This document shows, one piece after another, positions 26,940 to 35,883 of a stretch of 64,000 nt of DNA. Made by a program: the position numbers and the translations under genes. The DNA comes from Chlorobiaceae bacterium. Its GTDB lineage: Bacteria; Bacteroidota; Chlorobiia; Chlorobiales; Chlorobiaceae. Numbering within the stretch: position 1 is the first letter of the stretch; each line of letters starts with the position of its first letter. The notes below the pieces were generated by a model. That model worked only from the letters and a program-made list of their open reading frames with translations. It was not told the origin of the DNA and searched no databases. The stretch lies in contig JAAXWO010000001.1 in the NCBI GenBank assembly GCA_013334965.1, positions 1 to 64,000 on the forward strand, read 5' to 3'.

Positions 26940-26952
26940 GACTACTTTAGTC
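26940..26952 (+). promoter_or_regulatory. IscR/Rrf2-like palindromic operator upstream of nifS
   Basis: The perfect palindrome GACTA-CTT-TAGTC matches the core of the IscR type 1 site (GACT-N5-AGTC). It lies 109 bp before the nifS start. The outer flanks (aaataa / cttgat) match the consensus less well. The remaining gap 26800-27060 has no gene. An Rrf2 regulator sensing Fe-S status would fit the downstream genes. Confidence 0.5.
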
Positions 26953-27060
26953 CTTGATGTATCGAGTAGGGAACGTTTTTATTCAGCGTGGGTGTTGAGC
27001 TTGAATAACCTTATATTCGTGCTGCTGATAGCATAATTCACCGTAATTAATAAACCAGTT

Positions 27061-28263
27061 ATGTCATTAAGGCAGATATACCTTGATAATAATGCTACCA
27101 CCCCTCTTCACCCGGAAGTGAAGAAGGAGATGATCGCTGCGATGGAGATGTTCGGAAATCCCTCCAGCATGCATGCATTCGGACGGGAAGCAAGGGCTAA
27201 CGTGGAAGATGCCCGCCGCAGGGTGGCTGGTTTCATGGGTGCCGACGAGAGCGAAATCGTTTTTACCGGCAGCGGTTCCGAAGCCAACAATACGGTGCTT
27301 TCTCTTTTTGTCTGCGGTTCCAACCAGTGCATTCCCGGTATGAGCCCGACGATCATAACGAGCAGGATCGAACATCCCTGCGTGCTTGAAACCTCGCAGT
27401 GCCTGACGCACAGGGGCGTAAAGGTCAAGTTTCTCGATGTCGACCGTTATGGCAAGGTCGATCTTCAGCAGCTTGACGAGATGCTTGCGGAGGGTGGCGT
27501 AGGACTGGTTTCGGTCATGATGGCCAACAACGAGATCGGCACGCTGCAGGATATTGCGGCCATAAGCAGGATCGCCCGTCAGTACGGGGCATTCATGCAC
27601 ACCGATGCGGTTCAGGCTTTCGGTAAGGTGCCGGTCAACGTCAACGATCTCGGCGTCGATTTCCTCACCATTTCCGGTCACAAGATTTATGGCCCGAAGG
27701 GAATCGGGGCACTGTATGTCCGGAAGGGCATTCCGTATTGCCCCTTCATCCGTGGCGGTCATCAGGAGAAGGGACGGAGGGCCGGTACCGAGAACACGCT
27801 TGGAATTATGGGACTGGCCATGGCCGTCGATATGAGGTCAGCCGAAATGGCGCAGGAGGAGACGCGGCTTCAGGGGCTTAAAGATATGCTTCGCAAGGGT
27901 ATAGAAGAGCGTATCGACGACGCCCTTTTCAACGGCCACCCAACCGATTCATTGGCCAATACGCTCAATGTTTCGTTTCCCGGAGCTGAGGGGGAGTCTA
28001 TCCTTCTCTACCTTGACCTTGCCGGCATAGCCGTTTCGACAGGCTCTGCCTGCGCTTCCGGTTCGCTCGACCCGTCACACGTGCTGCTTGCCACAGGCGT
28101 CGACGCCGAGCGGGCGCACGGGTCAATCAGGATCAGTATGGGCCGCGGCAACACCGTCGAGGATATAGAGTACCTGCTTGAGGTGCTGCCGGGAGTCATC
28201 AGTCGTATCAGAAACATGTCAACAGCTTATATAAAAGGAGGAGTTCATGCTGCAGCCAGGTGA
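27061..28263 (+). CDS. nifS: Cysteine desulfurase (NifS/IscS)
   Basis: A 400-residue PLP enzyme that takes sulfur from cysteine for Fe-S clusters. Hallmarks are YLDNNATTPLHPEV at the N-terminus, a GSGSEANN phosphate-binding loop, the HTDAVQAFGK segment, the PLP Lys in SGHKIYGPKG and the catalytic Cys in STGSACASGS. Full length. It overlaps nifU by 17 bp, so the two are coexpressed as a minimal assembly system. The substrates of this supply include BchE, HemW and MiaB encoded in this window and nitrogenase if present elsewhere. Confidence 0.93.
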   Translation: MSLRQIYLDNNATTPLHPEVKKEMIAAMEMFGNPSSMHAFGREARANVEDARRRVAGFMGADESEIVFTGSGSEANNTVLSLFVCGSNQCIPGMSPTIITSRIEHPCVLETSQCLTHRGVKVKFLDVDRYGKVDLQQLDEMLAEGGVGLVSVMMANNEIGTLQDIAAISRIARQYGAFMHTDAVQAFGKVPVNVNDLGVDFLTISGHKIYGPKGIGALYVRKGIPYCPFIRGGHQEKGRRAGTENTLGIMGLAMAVDMRSAEMAQEETRLQGLKDMLRKGIEERIDDALFNGHPTDSLANTLNVSFPGAEGESILLYLDLAGIAVSTGSACASGSLDPSHVLLATGVDAERAHGSIRISMGRGNTVEDIEYLLEVLPGVISRIRNMSTAYIKGGVHAAAR

Positions 28264-28858
28264 ATGGGCATATACAGATAAACTCAAAGAGCATTTTGAG
28301 AGCCCCAAGAATATCATGCAGGGCAACAATCCCGACGACTTTGACGGAGTCGGTATGGAGGGAAACCTCCAGTGCGGCGACCAGATGCTTGTCGCAATCA
28401 TGGTCGACAAGGAGAAAGAGGTGATCAGCGATTGCAAGTGGAAAACATACGGTTGCGCGAGCGCCATTGCCAGCACGTCGATCCTTTCCGAGATGGTGAA
28501 GGGGATGACTCTGGATCAGGCGTTCAACGTGTCTCCGAAAGATGTCGCCAGAGAGCTCGGCGGCCTGCCGGACAACAAGATCCACTGTTCGGTGCTTGGT
28601 GACAAGGCATTGCGGGCTGCCATCAACAACTACTATGTCCGGAACGGCATGGATGATCGCGTCAAGAAAGAGCAGGTCAAGATCGTCTGCCAGTGCATGA
28701 ACGTTACCGACCACGATATCGAGGAGGCCGTTCTCGAGGGCGCCCGTACATACTATGAACTTCAGGAGCGGACCAAGCTCGGCACGGTCTGCGGCCAGTG
28801 CAAGGATGAAGCTGAATCGTTGCTCGAAAAATTCAAGCATATCCATTTCGGCGTCTGA
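28247..28858 (+). CDS. nifU: NifU-like Fe-S scaffold (IscU domain + BFD-like [2Fe-2S] domain)
   Basis: A 203-residue scaffold. The IscU-type domain (1-130) carries the three scaffold cysteines in NLQCGD, TYGCASA and IHCSVLG. A BFD-like [2Fe-2S] domain (about 140-195) carries CQC and CGQC. The C-terminal Nfu domain of full NifU is absent. The ATG at 28247 has AAGGAGG 7 bp upstream and lies inside the end of nifS, suggesting translational coupling. A good terminator follows. Confidence 0.92.
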   Translation: MLQPGEWAYTDKLKEHFESPKNIMQGNNPDDFDGVGMEGNLQCGDQMLVAIMVDKEKEVISDCKWKTYGCASAIASTSILSEMVKGMTLDQAFNVSPKDVARELGGLPDNKIHCSVLGDKALRAAINNYYVRNGMDDRVKKEQVKIVCQCMNVTDHDIEEAVLEGARTYYELQERTKLGTVCGQCKDEAESLLEKFKHIHFGV

Positions 28859-28894
28859 CGCAGTCAGATCCCCATGAAGCCGGTCATTCAATCC

Positions 28895-28922
28895 GGGAGG
28901 CTTTACGGCCTCCCTTTTTTTC
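28895..28922 (+). terminator. Terminator after nifU
   Basis: gggaggc (28895-28901) / gcctccc (28908-28914) followed by seven T residues. It closes the nifSU operon. Confidence 0.9.
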
Positions 28923-28956
28923 GAGCGGGCGGCCTGTCAGCTCGATTCCAGATGCC

Positions 28957-29403
28957 ATGAACGGACACACAAAGCAACGCATCGTTTTTTTTTCGCTTTT
29001 TTACCTTTGCTCGTTTCTGCTCAATTTTTTGTGGGAGTCAGGGCAGGGGGTGCTGTATACTGCCCATCAGGAGCTGGCCGCGAGGGAGTACGTTCCCATG
29101 ATGGTCCAGATGGCCCTGCTCGACGCCCTTTCATTAACAGGGATTTACCTGTTCACCTCGTTTTGCGCACGATCCCTCCTTTGGCCTCCCCATATCAGGA
29201 ATATTGCGGTTTTTTCTTTTGCCGGTCTGGTATCAGCATGGACTGTTGAATATATTTCGGTCAATCTCCTGCGCGCATGGTCCTACACCCCGGACATGCC
29301 CCTGCTGTTCATGGTGGGGCTGGGTCCGCTTCTGCAACTCGCCGTTACCGGCCTGGCTGCGATCTTCATGGCGCGCAGGCAAGCAGGATTCTCCAATGAA
29401 TAA
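28957..29403 (+). CDS. Small four-helix membrane protein, unknown function
   Basis: A 148-residue protein with four hydrophobic segments (about 8-30, 52-70, 80-100, 112-138), positive ends and no signal peptide. Conserved-looking residues lie in NFLWESGQGVLYTAH near residue 23. I cannot assign a family. It ends 27 bp before miaB, so they may share a transcript. Confidence 0.65.
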   Translation: MNGHTKQRIVFFSLFYLCSFLLNFLWESGQGVLYTAHQELAAREYVPMMVQMALLDALSLTGIYLFTSFCARSLLWPPHIRNIAVFSFAGLVSAWTVEYISVNLLRAWSYTPDMPLLFMVGLGPLLQLAVTGLAAIFMARRQAGFSNE

Positions 29404-29430
29404 GTCCGGACGTTCCAACTTCTCTGCACG

Positions 29431-30750
29431 ATGAACACTACATTGCCGTCGTTTTATATCCATACCTTCGGTTGCCAGATGAACCAGGCCGACACGGAGA
29501 TCATGAGTTCGCTTCTTCAGGCTGAAGGACACCTGCCGGCCGTGGACGAGGATTCGGCCGGGGTCATTCTCCTCAACTCCTGTGCCGTCAGGGAGAACGC
29601 TGTCGATCGGATCGGTAATTTCCTGCAGCAGCTCAAAGGCAGGAAGAGGCGCCGGAAGGGCCTTGTCGTCGGCGTAGTGGGCTGTGTTCCCCAGTTCGAG
29701 CGTGAGCAGATGTTCACCGATTTTCCTTTTATCGATTTTATCGCAGGTCCCGACACCTACCGTTCGCTCTCTTCCATGATCGTCAATGCCCGGGAGACTT
29801 CACGGATTGCAAACCTGGAGTATGACCACCGGGAAACCTACGCAGGGATTGATCCTGTCCGCTCAGGTCGGATCAGCGCCTTCTTGCCTGTCATGAGGGG
29901 TTGCAACAACAGTTGCGCCTTCTGCGTTGTGCCTGTGACCAGGGGACGTGAACGAAGCGTCAGCTTCGGGTCGGTCGTCGATGAGGCGGTAAAGCTTGCC
30001 GCATCCGGATTCCGCGAGGTAACCCTTCTCGGCCAGAACGTTAACTCCTACCTCGACGCCGAAAGCGGGCGCGATTTTGCGGCGCTGCTCGATGCCGTGA
30101 GCCGGAGTGCGCCGGAAATGCGCATAAGGTTCACCACGTCGCATCCCAAGGATATATCCGAGTCCCTGGTTCGGGTCATCGCCGAAAGGCCAAACATCTG
30201 CAACCATATCCATCTGCCGGTACAGTCGGGTTCCTCAAGGATCCTCGACCTGATGCGCAGGGGCCATACGAGGGAGCAGTATCTTGACAAGATCGGGATG
30301 ATCAGGAAACTCATTCCAGACGTCGCGATTACCACTGACCTTATCGCGGGTTTCTGCACCGAAACGGCAGATGATCATCGCCAGACCCTCTCGCTCATGG
30401 AGGAGGTCCGCTTCGATACATCCTTCATGTTCTACTACTCGGTGCGTCCCGGCACCTGGGCGGCAAGAAACCTTCAGGACGACGTGCCGGAAGCGCTCAA
30501 GAAAGCGAGGCTCCAGGAGATTATCGACCTGCAGAACACGATTTCGTCCGGGCTGTACCGCCAGGAGATCGGGCGGACGGTCGAGGTTCTTGCCGAATCG
30601 GAAAGCCGCCGTTCAGCTTCCGAGCTCATGGGGAGGACAGAGGCCAACAGGGCCGTGGTATTCAGTGGCAACGACTTCAAGCCGGGGGATATGGTCTCTG
30701 TCAGGATTACCGGAGCCTCTTCTGCAACGCTTACCGGTCAGCCGGCATAA
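29431..30750 (+). CDS. miaB: tRNA methylthiotransferase MiaB
   Basis: A 439-residue radical SAM methylthiotransferase that converts i6A37 to ms2i6A37 in tRNA. The N-terminal UPF0004 domain carries the three auxiliary-cluster cysteines (FGCQMN, NSCAVRE, VGCVPQ). The radical SAM cluster is [13 protein letters not shown] (CxxxCxxC). A C-terminal TRAM domain (about 375-439) binds tRNA. Normal length. Consumes Fe-S clusters from the nearby nifSU operon. Confidence 0.94.
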   Translation: MNTTLPSFYIHTFGCQMNQADTEIMSSLLQAEGHLPAVDEDSAGVILLNSCAVRENAVDRIGNFLQQLKGRKRRRKGLVVGVVGCVPQFEREQMFTDFPFIDFIAGPDTYRSLSSMIVNARETSRIANLEYDHRETYAGIDPVRSGRISAFLPVMRGCNNSCAFCVVPVTRGRERSVSFGSVVDEAVKLAASGFREVTLLGQNVNSYLDAESGRDFAALLDAVSRSAPEMRIRFTTSHPKDISESLVRVIAERPNICNHIHLPVQSGSSRILDLMRRGHTREQYLDKIGMIRKLIPDVAITTDLIAGFCTETADDHRQTLSLMEEVRFDTSFMFYYSVRPGTWAARNLQDDVPEALKKARLQEIIDLQNTISSGLYRQEIGRTVEVLAESESRRSASELMGRTEANRAVVFSGNDFKPGDMVSVRITGASSATLTGQPA

Positions 30751-30905
30751 ACCGCCCTGCCTCCCTTCCATGAAATGGGCAGGAGATGACGCCGGCGCTT
30801 AATTGTTCCCGATATGATGTTTTATCAGAAGGGATTCGTAAATTGATCGTACATATTTGAGTAAACATTAATCGGCCGGTAGCCGGTTTTCCCAAAGCAG
30901 TAGTC

Positions 30906-31904
30906 ATGTCAGCAGCCGCACGCACTGGATTAATCGATAAAGTCAAGGCCCATATTGAACTCCTGGATCCAGTAACCTGGATCAGCGTATTCCCCTGTCT
31001 GGCCGGCGGAGTGATGGCATCTGGCGCCATGCAGCCCACAGTGCACGACTACCTGCTGCTTTTTGCGCTGTTTTTTCTTTACGGACCGCTCGGCACAGGC
31101 TTCAGCCAGTCGGTCAACGACTACTACGATCTCGAACTTGACCGGGTCAATGAGCCTACCCGTCCGATTCCTTCTGGGCGCCTTTCCGAAAAGGAGGCGA
31201 TCTGGAACTGGAGCATCGTACTGGTTCTTGCTTCGCTCCTGAGTACCTGGATCGGCATGCATATCGGCGGGCAGCGCGGCATCGTTTTCGTCGGTTCGCT
31301 TCTTGCCGGTCTTGTTGTCGGTTACCTCTATTCCGCCCCCCCGTTCAAGCTTAAAAAGAACATTTTCTTTTCCGGGCCTGCGGTCGGGTTTTCTTATGGA
31401 TTCATAACCTGGCTTTCGGCCAACGCCCTTTTCAGCGACATTCGCCCTGAGGTGATATGGCTCGGTGGGTTGAACTGTTTCATGGCCATCGCATTGATCA
31501 TCATGAACGATTTCAAGTCGAAAGAGGGTGATGCGAAGGGTGGCATGAAATCCCTTACCGTTTTGATAGGCTCAAAAAACACATTCCTGGTTGCATTCGT
31601 CATCATCGATCTGGTGTTCTCCGTCTTCTCATGGATCACATGGAACTGGGGATTCCATATCCTGAGCATGTTTATCCTGGCGGCCCTTGCCGTGAACGTT
31701 TTCATCCAGTTTCCTCTTTACCGTGATCCCAAGACTGGCGTGAAGTTCATGCAGCACGCGGTCGACGACGGATTTGGCAATGCCATCGGAAAAAGCGATG
31801 TACAGGAGCATAAGGCGTTCCTCAGGTTCCAGGTGGCCAACAACCTGCTGTTCCTGACGAACCAGATGTTTGCCGCTGCTTTTGTCGGCGCAAAATACAT
31901 GTGA
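30906..31904 (+). CDS. bchK: Bacteriochlorophyll synthase, probably BchK (UbiA family)
   Basis: A 332-residue UbiA-superfamily prenyltransferase with about eight hydrophobic segments. The first Asp-rich motif is NDYYDLELDRVNEPTRPIPSG and the second is NDFKSKEGDAKGGMKSL. Both are specific to chlorophyll synthases, which esterify (bacterio)chlorophyllide with a prenyl alcohol. Green sulfur bacteria have three paralogs (BchG, ChlG and BchK for BChl c/d/e). I assign BchK because miaB and nifUS lie upstream, as I recall for bchK in C. tepidum. Sequence alone cannot separate the paralogs with certainty. Confidence 0.75.
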   Translation: MSAAARTGLIDKVKAHIELLDPVTWISVFPCLAGGVMASGAMQPTVHDYLLLFALFFLYGPLGTGFSQSVNDYYDLELDRVNEPTRPIPSGRLSEKEAIWNWSIVLVLASLLSTWIGMHIGGQRGIVFVGSLLAGLVVGYLYSAPPFKLKKNIFFSGPAVGFSYGFITWLSANALFSDIRPEVIWLGGLNCFMAIALIIMNDFKSKEGDAKGGMKSLTVLIGSKNTFLVAFVIIDLVFSVFSWITWNWGFHILSMFILAALAVNVFIQFPLYRDPKTGVKFMQHAVDDGFGNAIGKSDVQEHKAFLRFQVANNLLFLTNQMFAAAFVGAKYM

Positions 31905-32046
31905 TGTTCGTTAAGCTTGTATCGGGAGCATCTGCTCCTGCTTACTGATCCCAATGAATACCGGACGACGAAACGATGACGACTCATTGATCGATCACTC
32001 GATTTTCTGGTCATCTTTCACATAACCTTCACCATCTGGAGGCGCC

Positions 32047-32760
32047 ATGACAAATCTTGCCCCGACATTTTTCTCCCTGCCTGTAGTGTGGCATAACGCC
32101 TTGGTCACTCTGCTGACCTTCGTGTATGTCTTCAGTGTGCCGCCGCTGATGGATTACCTTGTAACCAATCACGGCCTTGCCCGGGACATCAGTCGAAAAA
32201 TCACCCACATCTGCGCCGGTTCCACCATTGTCTTCCTGCCTCTTTATCATGACGGCGACTGGTCACACCTGCTGAACATTACGGTTTTCGCAGTCTGGAC
32301 GCTGCTGCTGATCCAGAAAGGACTGTTTGCGGCAGAAGACGACCAGGCGGTCAAGACCATGACCCGTACTGGCGACAAGCGGGAACTTCTCAAGGGGACC
32401 CTCTACTTCGTGGTGGTCGCCATGATCTGCGGAACCCTCTATTACAAGCAGTTTGCCGGTGTGCTTGCCATGGCCGTTCTCGGCTGGGGCGACGGTCTGG
32501 CGCCTATCGTCGGGACACGGTTGGGCAAGATGAAATACAAGGTGCTGAGCGACAAGAGCGTTGAAGGAAGCCTTGCCTTCCTTATCGGCAGTCTCTTCGC
32601 CGGATTGTTTTTCGTACGGTTGATCGTGCCCGAAGCATACGATCCGATCAAGATTCTGATCATCGCCGTCGCTGCGACCATCGTCGAGGGAGTCAGCCCC
32701 AGAGAGGTCGACAATATTCTCATTCCAGCGGTGGTTATCGGACTGGCCGCAGTACTCTGA
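32047..32760 (+). CDS. Polyprenol/phytol kinase-like membrane protein
   Basis: A 237-residue membrane protein related to dolichol kinase and plant VTE5 phytol kinase (CDP-alcohol-like fold). Motifs are RKITHICAGS near residue 55 and the CTP-binding block GWGDGLAPIVGTRLG followed by SDKSVEGSLAF. It would phosphorylate a free prenyl alcohol (farnesol, geranylgeraniol or phytol). The next step gives the pyrophosphate used by chlorophyll synthases such as the gene 142 bp upstream. GGAGG lies 7 bp before the ATG. Phosphatidate cytidylyltransferase is a more remote alternative. Confidence 0.75.
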   Translation: MTNLAPTFFSLPVVWHNALVTLLTFVYVFSVPPLMDYLVTNHGLARDISRKITHICAGSTIVFLPLYHDGDWSHLLNITVFAVWTLLLIQKGLFAAEDDQAVKTMTRTGDKRELLKGTLYFVVVAMICGTLYYKQFAGVLAMAVLGWGDGLAPIVGTRLGKMKYKVLSDKSVEGSLAFLIGSLFAGLFFVRLIVPEAYDPIKILIIAVAATIVEGVSPREVDNILIPAVVIGLAAVL

Positions 32761-32782
32761 ACTGAACCTGCGACAGGACGCA

Positions 32783-33511
32783 ATGCCGGGACTCTATTTT
32801 TTAAGCGACATTCATATTGGCCTGCAGGAGCCGCAGGCAGAACATCAGAAGCTCGAGCGCCTCGATACCCTTTTTGCGATGATCCGCAGGGAGGGCGGGG
32901 CGCTATATCTGCTTGGTGACATCCTCGATTACTGGATGGAGTACAACCATGTGATCCCCAAAGGCTTCACCCGCTTTCTCTGCATGCTTTCCGGGCTGAC
33001 CAGCAGCGGCATCGAGGTGACCTGGCTGGCTGGGAACCACGATTTCTACCTCGGGAGCTATTTCAACGACGAACTCGGCGTCAGGACGTTTTACGGCATG
33101 CAGGAGGTGCGGCACGACGGTAAACTGTTTCTGGTGGCGCACGGTGACGGGCTTGGGGAGGGGGAACCGGGGTACAAGTTTTTTGCCCGTTTCCTCAGGA
33201 CTCCCTTTAATCTCGGTTTGCTGACCGGGTTTCATCCTGATCTGGCCACGGCGCTGATGAAAAAACTGTCGCGTCTCAGCCGTGACCACAAAAAAGGTGA
33301 TATTCGGGAGGAGTCTACCCGTTTGATCGATTTTGCGACCTCGTTGGCTCATGATCGCGTTTTTGATTATTTTGTCTGCGGCCATAACCATGCAGAGCGG
33401 GTGCAGGCCATCAATGAATCGAGCACCTATGTCAATCTCGGTACCTGGATCGAAGGTCAGTATCCATATGGCGTTTACGAGCAGGGGAATTTTCAGATCA
33501 GAAAAGTTTAA
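32783..33511 (+). CDS. lpxH: UDP-2,3-diacylglucosamine hydrolase (LpxH-like)
   Basis: A 242-residue calcineurin-type phosphoesterase. All metal-binding motifs are visible: SDIHIG, GDILDYW, GNHDFYL, HGDGL and the C-terminal CGHNHAE. LpxH splits UDP-diacyl-GlcN to lipid X and UMP in lipid A synthesis. Bacteroidetes/Chlorobi LpxH-like proteins differ from E. coli LpxH, so the assignment is by family and by the presence of lpxA in the same organism. Starts 22 bp after the kinase gene. Confidence 0.8.
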   Translation: MPGLYFLSDIHIGLQEPQAEHQKLERLDTLFAMIRREGGALYLLGDILDYWMEYNHVIPKGFTRFLCMLSGLTSSGIEVTWLAGNHDFYLGSYFNDELGVRTFYGMQEVRHDGKLFLVAHGDGLGEGEPGYKFFARFLRTPFNLGLLTGFHPDLATALMKKLSRLSRDHKKGDIREESTRLIDFATSLAHDRVFDYFVCGHNHAERVQAINESSTYVNLGTWIEGQYPYGVYEQGNFQIRKV

Positions 33512-33534
33512 GTCAACTATCATATCCACGTATC

Positions 33535-34413
33535 ATGAGCAATAATGTATTGAAGCTGGGTTTGCCGAAAGGGAGCCTGCAGGATTCGACACTCGAACTG
33601 TTTGCCAACGCCGGGTTCAAATTTTCCGTTCAGAGCCGCTCCTATTTTCCGTCGATCGACGATGATGAACTTGAAGCCATCCTGATCCGTGCGCAGGAGA
33701 TGGCTCGTTACGTCTCACAGGGTGCGTTCGATGCAGGCCTGACCGGCAGGGACTGGATCATCGAAACCGACGCCGACGTAGTCGAAGTCGCCGATCTGGT
33801 CTATTCCAAGGCATCGATGAGGCCTGTCCGCTGGGTTCTGGCCGTACCGGAAGATTCGCCGATCAAATCGGTAAAGGATCTCGAAGGCAAGCATATCGCC
33901 ACTGAGGTGGTCAATATCACCAAAAAGTACCTCGCGAAGAACAACGTCAACGCATCGGTAGAGTTCAGCTGGGGAGCTACCGAGGTCAAGCCTCCGGAAC
34001 TTGCCGACGCCATCGTCGAAGTGACCGAGACAGGTTCTTCGCTGCGCGCAAACAAACTCAGGATCGTCGAAACGGTTCTCGAATCGAACACCAAGCTCAT
34101 TGCCAACAAGGCTTCATGGGAAGATCCGTGGAAGCGCGAGAAGATCGAGAGCATGGCACTTCTCCTGCAGGGAGCCATCAACGCACAGGGCAAGGTCGGC
34201 CTGAAGATGAACGCCCCGAAGTCTTCGCTCGACAAGATCATGTCGGTTATTCCTGCACTCAGGCTTCCGACTGTCTCCGATCTGGCCGACGGTGCATGGG
34301 TGGCCCTCGAGGTGATCGTGGCAGAGAAGATCGTGCGCAAGCTGATTCCCGAGCTGAAACGTGCCGGTGCAGAGGGGATATTCGAGTACAATATCAACAA
34401 GCTGATCGATTGA
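33535..34413 (+). CDS. hisG: ATP phosphoribosyltransferase, long form
   Basis: A 292-residue HisG, the first enzyme of histidine synthesis, joining ATP and PRPP. The N-terminus [15 protein letters not shown] and the PRPP-loop region '[19 protein letters not shown]' are typical. Length and the C-terminal ~75 residues (ACT-like regulatory domain) mark the long, hexameric form that needs no HisZ and is inhibited by histidine. It lies 23 bp after lpxH; the terminator at 34560 closes this run. Confidence 0.94.
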   Translation: MSNNVLKLGLPKGSLQDSTLELFANAGFKFSVQSRSYFPSIDDDELEAILIRAQEMARYVSQGAFDAGLTGRDWIIETDADVVEVADLVYSKASMRPVRWVLAVPEDSPIKSVKDLEGKHIATEVVNITKKYLAKNNVNASVEFSWGATEVKPPELADAIVEVTETGSSLRANKLRIVETVLESNTKLIANKASWEDPWKREKIESMALLLQGAINAQGKVGLKMNAPKSSLDKIMSVIPALRLPTVSDLADGAWVALEVIVAEKIVRKLIPELKRAGAEGIFEYNINKLID

Positions 34414-34446
34414 TCAGGATCGGGTTCAATCAGTTATCCATCATGA

Positions 34447-34468
34447 GGGCGGCCACAGGGGGCCGCCC
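34447..34468 (+). repeat. GC-rich palindromic intergenic element
   Basis: gggcggcc (34447-34454) / ggccgccc (34461-34468) with an ACAGGG loop, followed by 'cctacggg'. This type of GC-rich hairpin is common as a dispersed intergenic element in many bacteria. Here it follows hisG by about 35 bp. Confidence 0.55.
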
Positions 34469-34559
34469 CTACGGGACCCCCTGATGGCGTTTGCATATAA
34501 TCCTGCGTTCTTTTTTGGTTGATGCAACAAATTGTTGCCAGGTTCAGTTAGAATGTCCA

Positions 34560-34586
34560 GGCCGCCGGGTGGCGGCCTTTTTTATT
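34560..34586 (+). terminator. Intrinsic terminator/attenuator directly before cruC
   Basis: ggccgcc (34560-34566), GGGT loop, ggcggcc (34571-34577) and TTTTTT. It is a textbook terminator for the hisG transcript, but its T tract ends about 9 bp before the cruC start codon. Any cruC promoter upstream would be read through this hairpin. Confidence 0.85.
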
Positions 34587-34592
34587 ATCGCC

Positions 34593-35750
34593 ATGATTCT
34601 TTATCAGTTATTCATTCTCGGTTCACTCGTGGTTTTTCTCGGCATTGTCCTGAAGAACCTTGTGGATTTTCCTGACCTTCCCTCAGGCCGTCTCACCGAT
34701 ACGGCTGCGCCGAAGGTCTCGATGCTTGTGCCCGCCCGGAACGAAGAGCTGAATATCGTCGGTTGTGTCTCCTCTTTGCTGGCCCAGGAGTATCCGGATT
34801 TCGAGGTCATCGTGCTCGACGACCAGTCGACCGACGGCACCCGCGCCCTGCTTCTCGATCTGGCCGCAGGCCCGACTGGCAATCGGTTGCGCATTCTCGA
34901 CGGCGCCACGCTTCCCGACGGGTGGCACGGTAAGGCATGGGCCTGCCAGCAGCTTGCCGACAACGCATCCGGCCGGTTGCTCCTGTTTACCGATGCCGAT
35001 ACGAGGCACAGGCCCGATGCCCTTCGGCGGGCCGTCGAGGCCATCGAAACGAGCGGGGCCGACATGATGTCGCTCACTCCCGCCCAGGATACGGAATCGT
35101 TCTGGGAAAAGCTGATCGTACCGCTGGTCTATCATATACTGTTCAGCTACCTGCCGATAGGCATGGTCTGGAAGAGCCGCGCTCCGGCCTTCTGTTACGC
35201 CATCGGACAGTTTATCCTTTTCCGTCGCGAGGCGTACGCCCGCATAGGCGGGCACCGCTCGGTCTGCAGCAACCTTGTCGAGGATGTGTGGTTATGCAAA
35301 ATGGTGAAACGATCGGGGGGCAGGGTTGTTGCCTTCAACGGCGCAGATGCTGTGAGCTGCAGGATGTACAGGGGGTTCGGCGAGGTGTGGAGCGGCTTCT
35401 CGAAGAACCTGTTCGCCGGATTCGGAAACAATGCAGCAGTTCTTTTTCTCCTTGTCGCTCTTGTCGTCCTTCTCTATCTGGCGCCTTACGGATTCGTTCT
35501 CTCGGCATTGATGCAGGGCGACCGCTCCGCTGGGATTTTCTGGGTGCCGGCGGCCCAGATCGCCATTGCGGTCTGCATCCGTTTCATCATCGCCGTGAAG
35601 TTCCGCCAACCGATGTGGCCTGCCCTGCTGCATGCCGCTTCCCAGGTGATGCTGATCTTCATCGCCATCAATTCATTCCGGATAACGACATTCGGGAGGG
35701 GGCCGGTATGGAAGGGACGCAGTTACCGGTTTCAAGCCGATAATCGTTGA
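34593..35750 (+). CDS. cruC: Chlorobactene glucosyltransferase-like GT2 (CruC)
   Basis: A 385-residue membrane-bound GT2 glycosyltransferase. One N-terminal helix (1-22) is followed by the GT-A domain with VSMLVPARNEELNI, VIVLDDQSTDGT, LFTDADTRH (DxD-like) and a VEDVWLCKMVKRSG motif in place of the usual ED/QxxRW region. Three to four C-terminal helices follow (about 275-370). CruC glucosylates OH-chlorobactene before acylation by CruD; the product is a chlorosome carotenoid. Assignment rests on protein type and on my memory of C. tepidum gene order near hisG and bchK. No ribosome-binding site is visible at the chosen ATG. Confidence 0.7.
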   Translation: MILYQLFILGSLVVFLGIVLKNLVDFPDLPSGRLTDTAAPKVSMLVPARNEELNIVGCVSSLLAQEYPDFEVIVLDDQSTDGTRALLLDLAAGPTGNRLRILDGATLPDGWHGKAWACQQLADNASGRLLLFTDADTRHRPDALRRAVEAIETSGADMMSLTPAQDTESFWEKLIVPLVYHILFSYLPIGMVWKSRAPAFCYAIGQFILFRREAYARIGGHRSVCSNLVEDVWLCKMVKRSGGRVVAFNGADAVSCRMYRGFGEVWSGFSKNLFAGFGNNAAVLFLLVALVVLLYLAPYGFVLSALMQGDRSAGIFWVPAAQIAIAVCIRFIIAVKFRQPMWPALLHAASQVMLIFIAINSFRITTFGRGPVWKGRSYRFQADNR

Positions 35751-35883
35751 TCCGGACCTGAAACCTGCATGTACTGTCTGCTGTGCGTTCCGGATAAATT
35801 TTTTTACATTAAAGGTCTATAATTTCGGCGATTTATTCTTTTTGCGCTGTGGCGCGACCATTAATTCAAACCATCATACTCTC

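Noticed and set aside
27061-28858. Part of a nitrogenase (nif) gene cluster
   Set aside because: Although named nifS and nifU, no nifHDK or other nitrogenase gene is present in the window. They are treated as the general Fe-S assembly pair.
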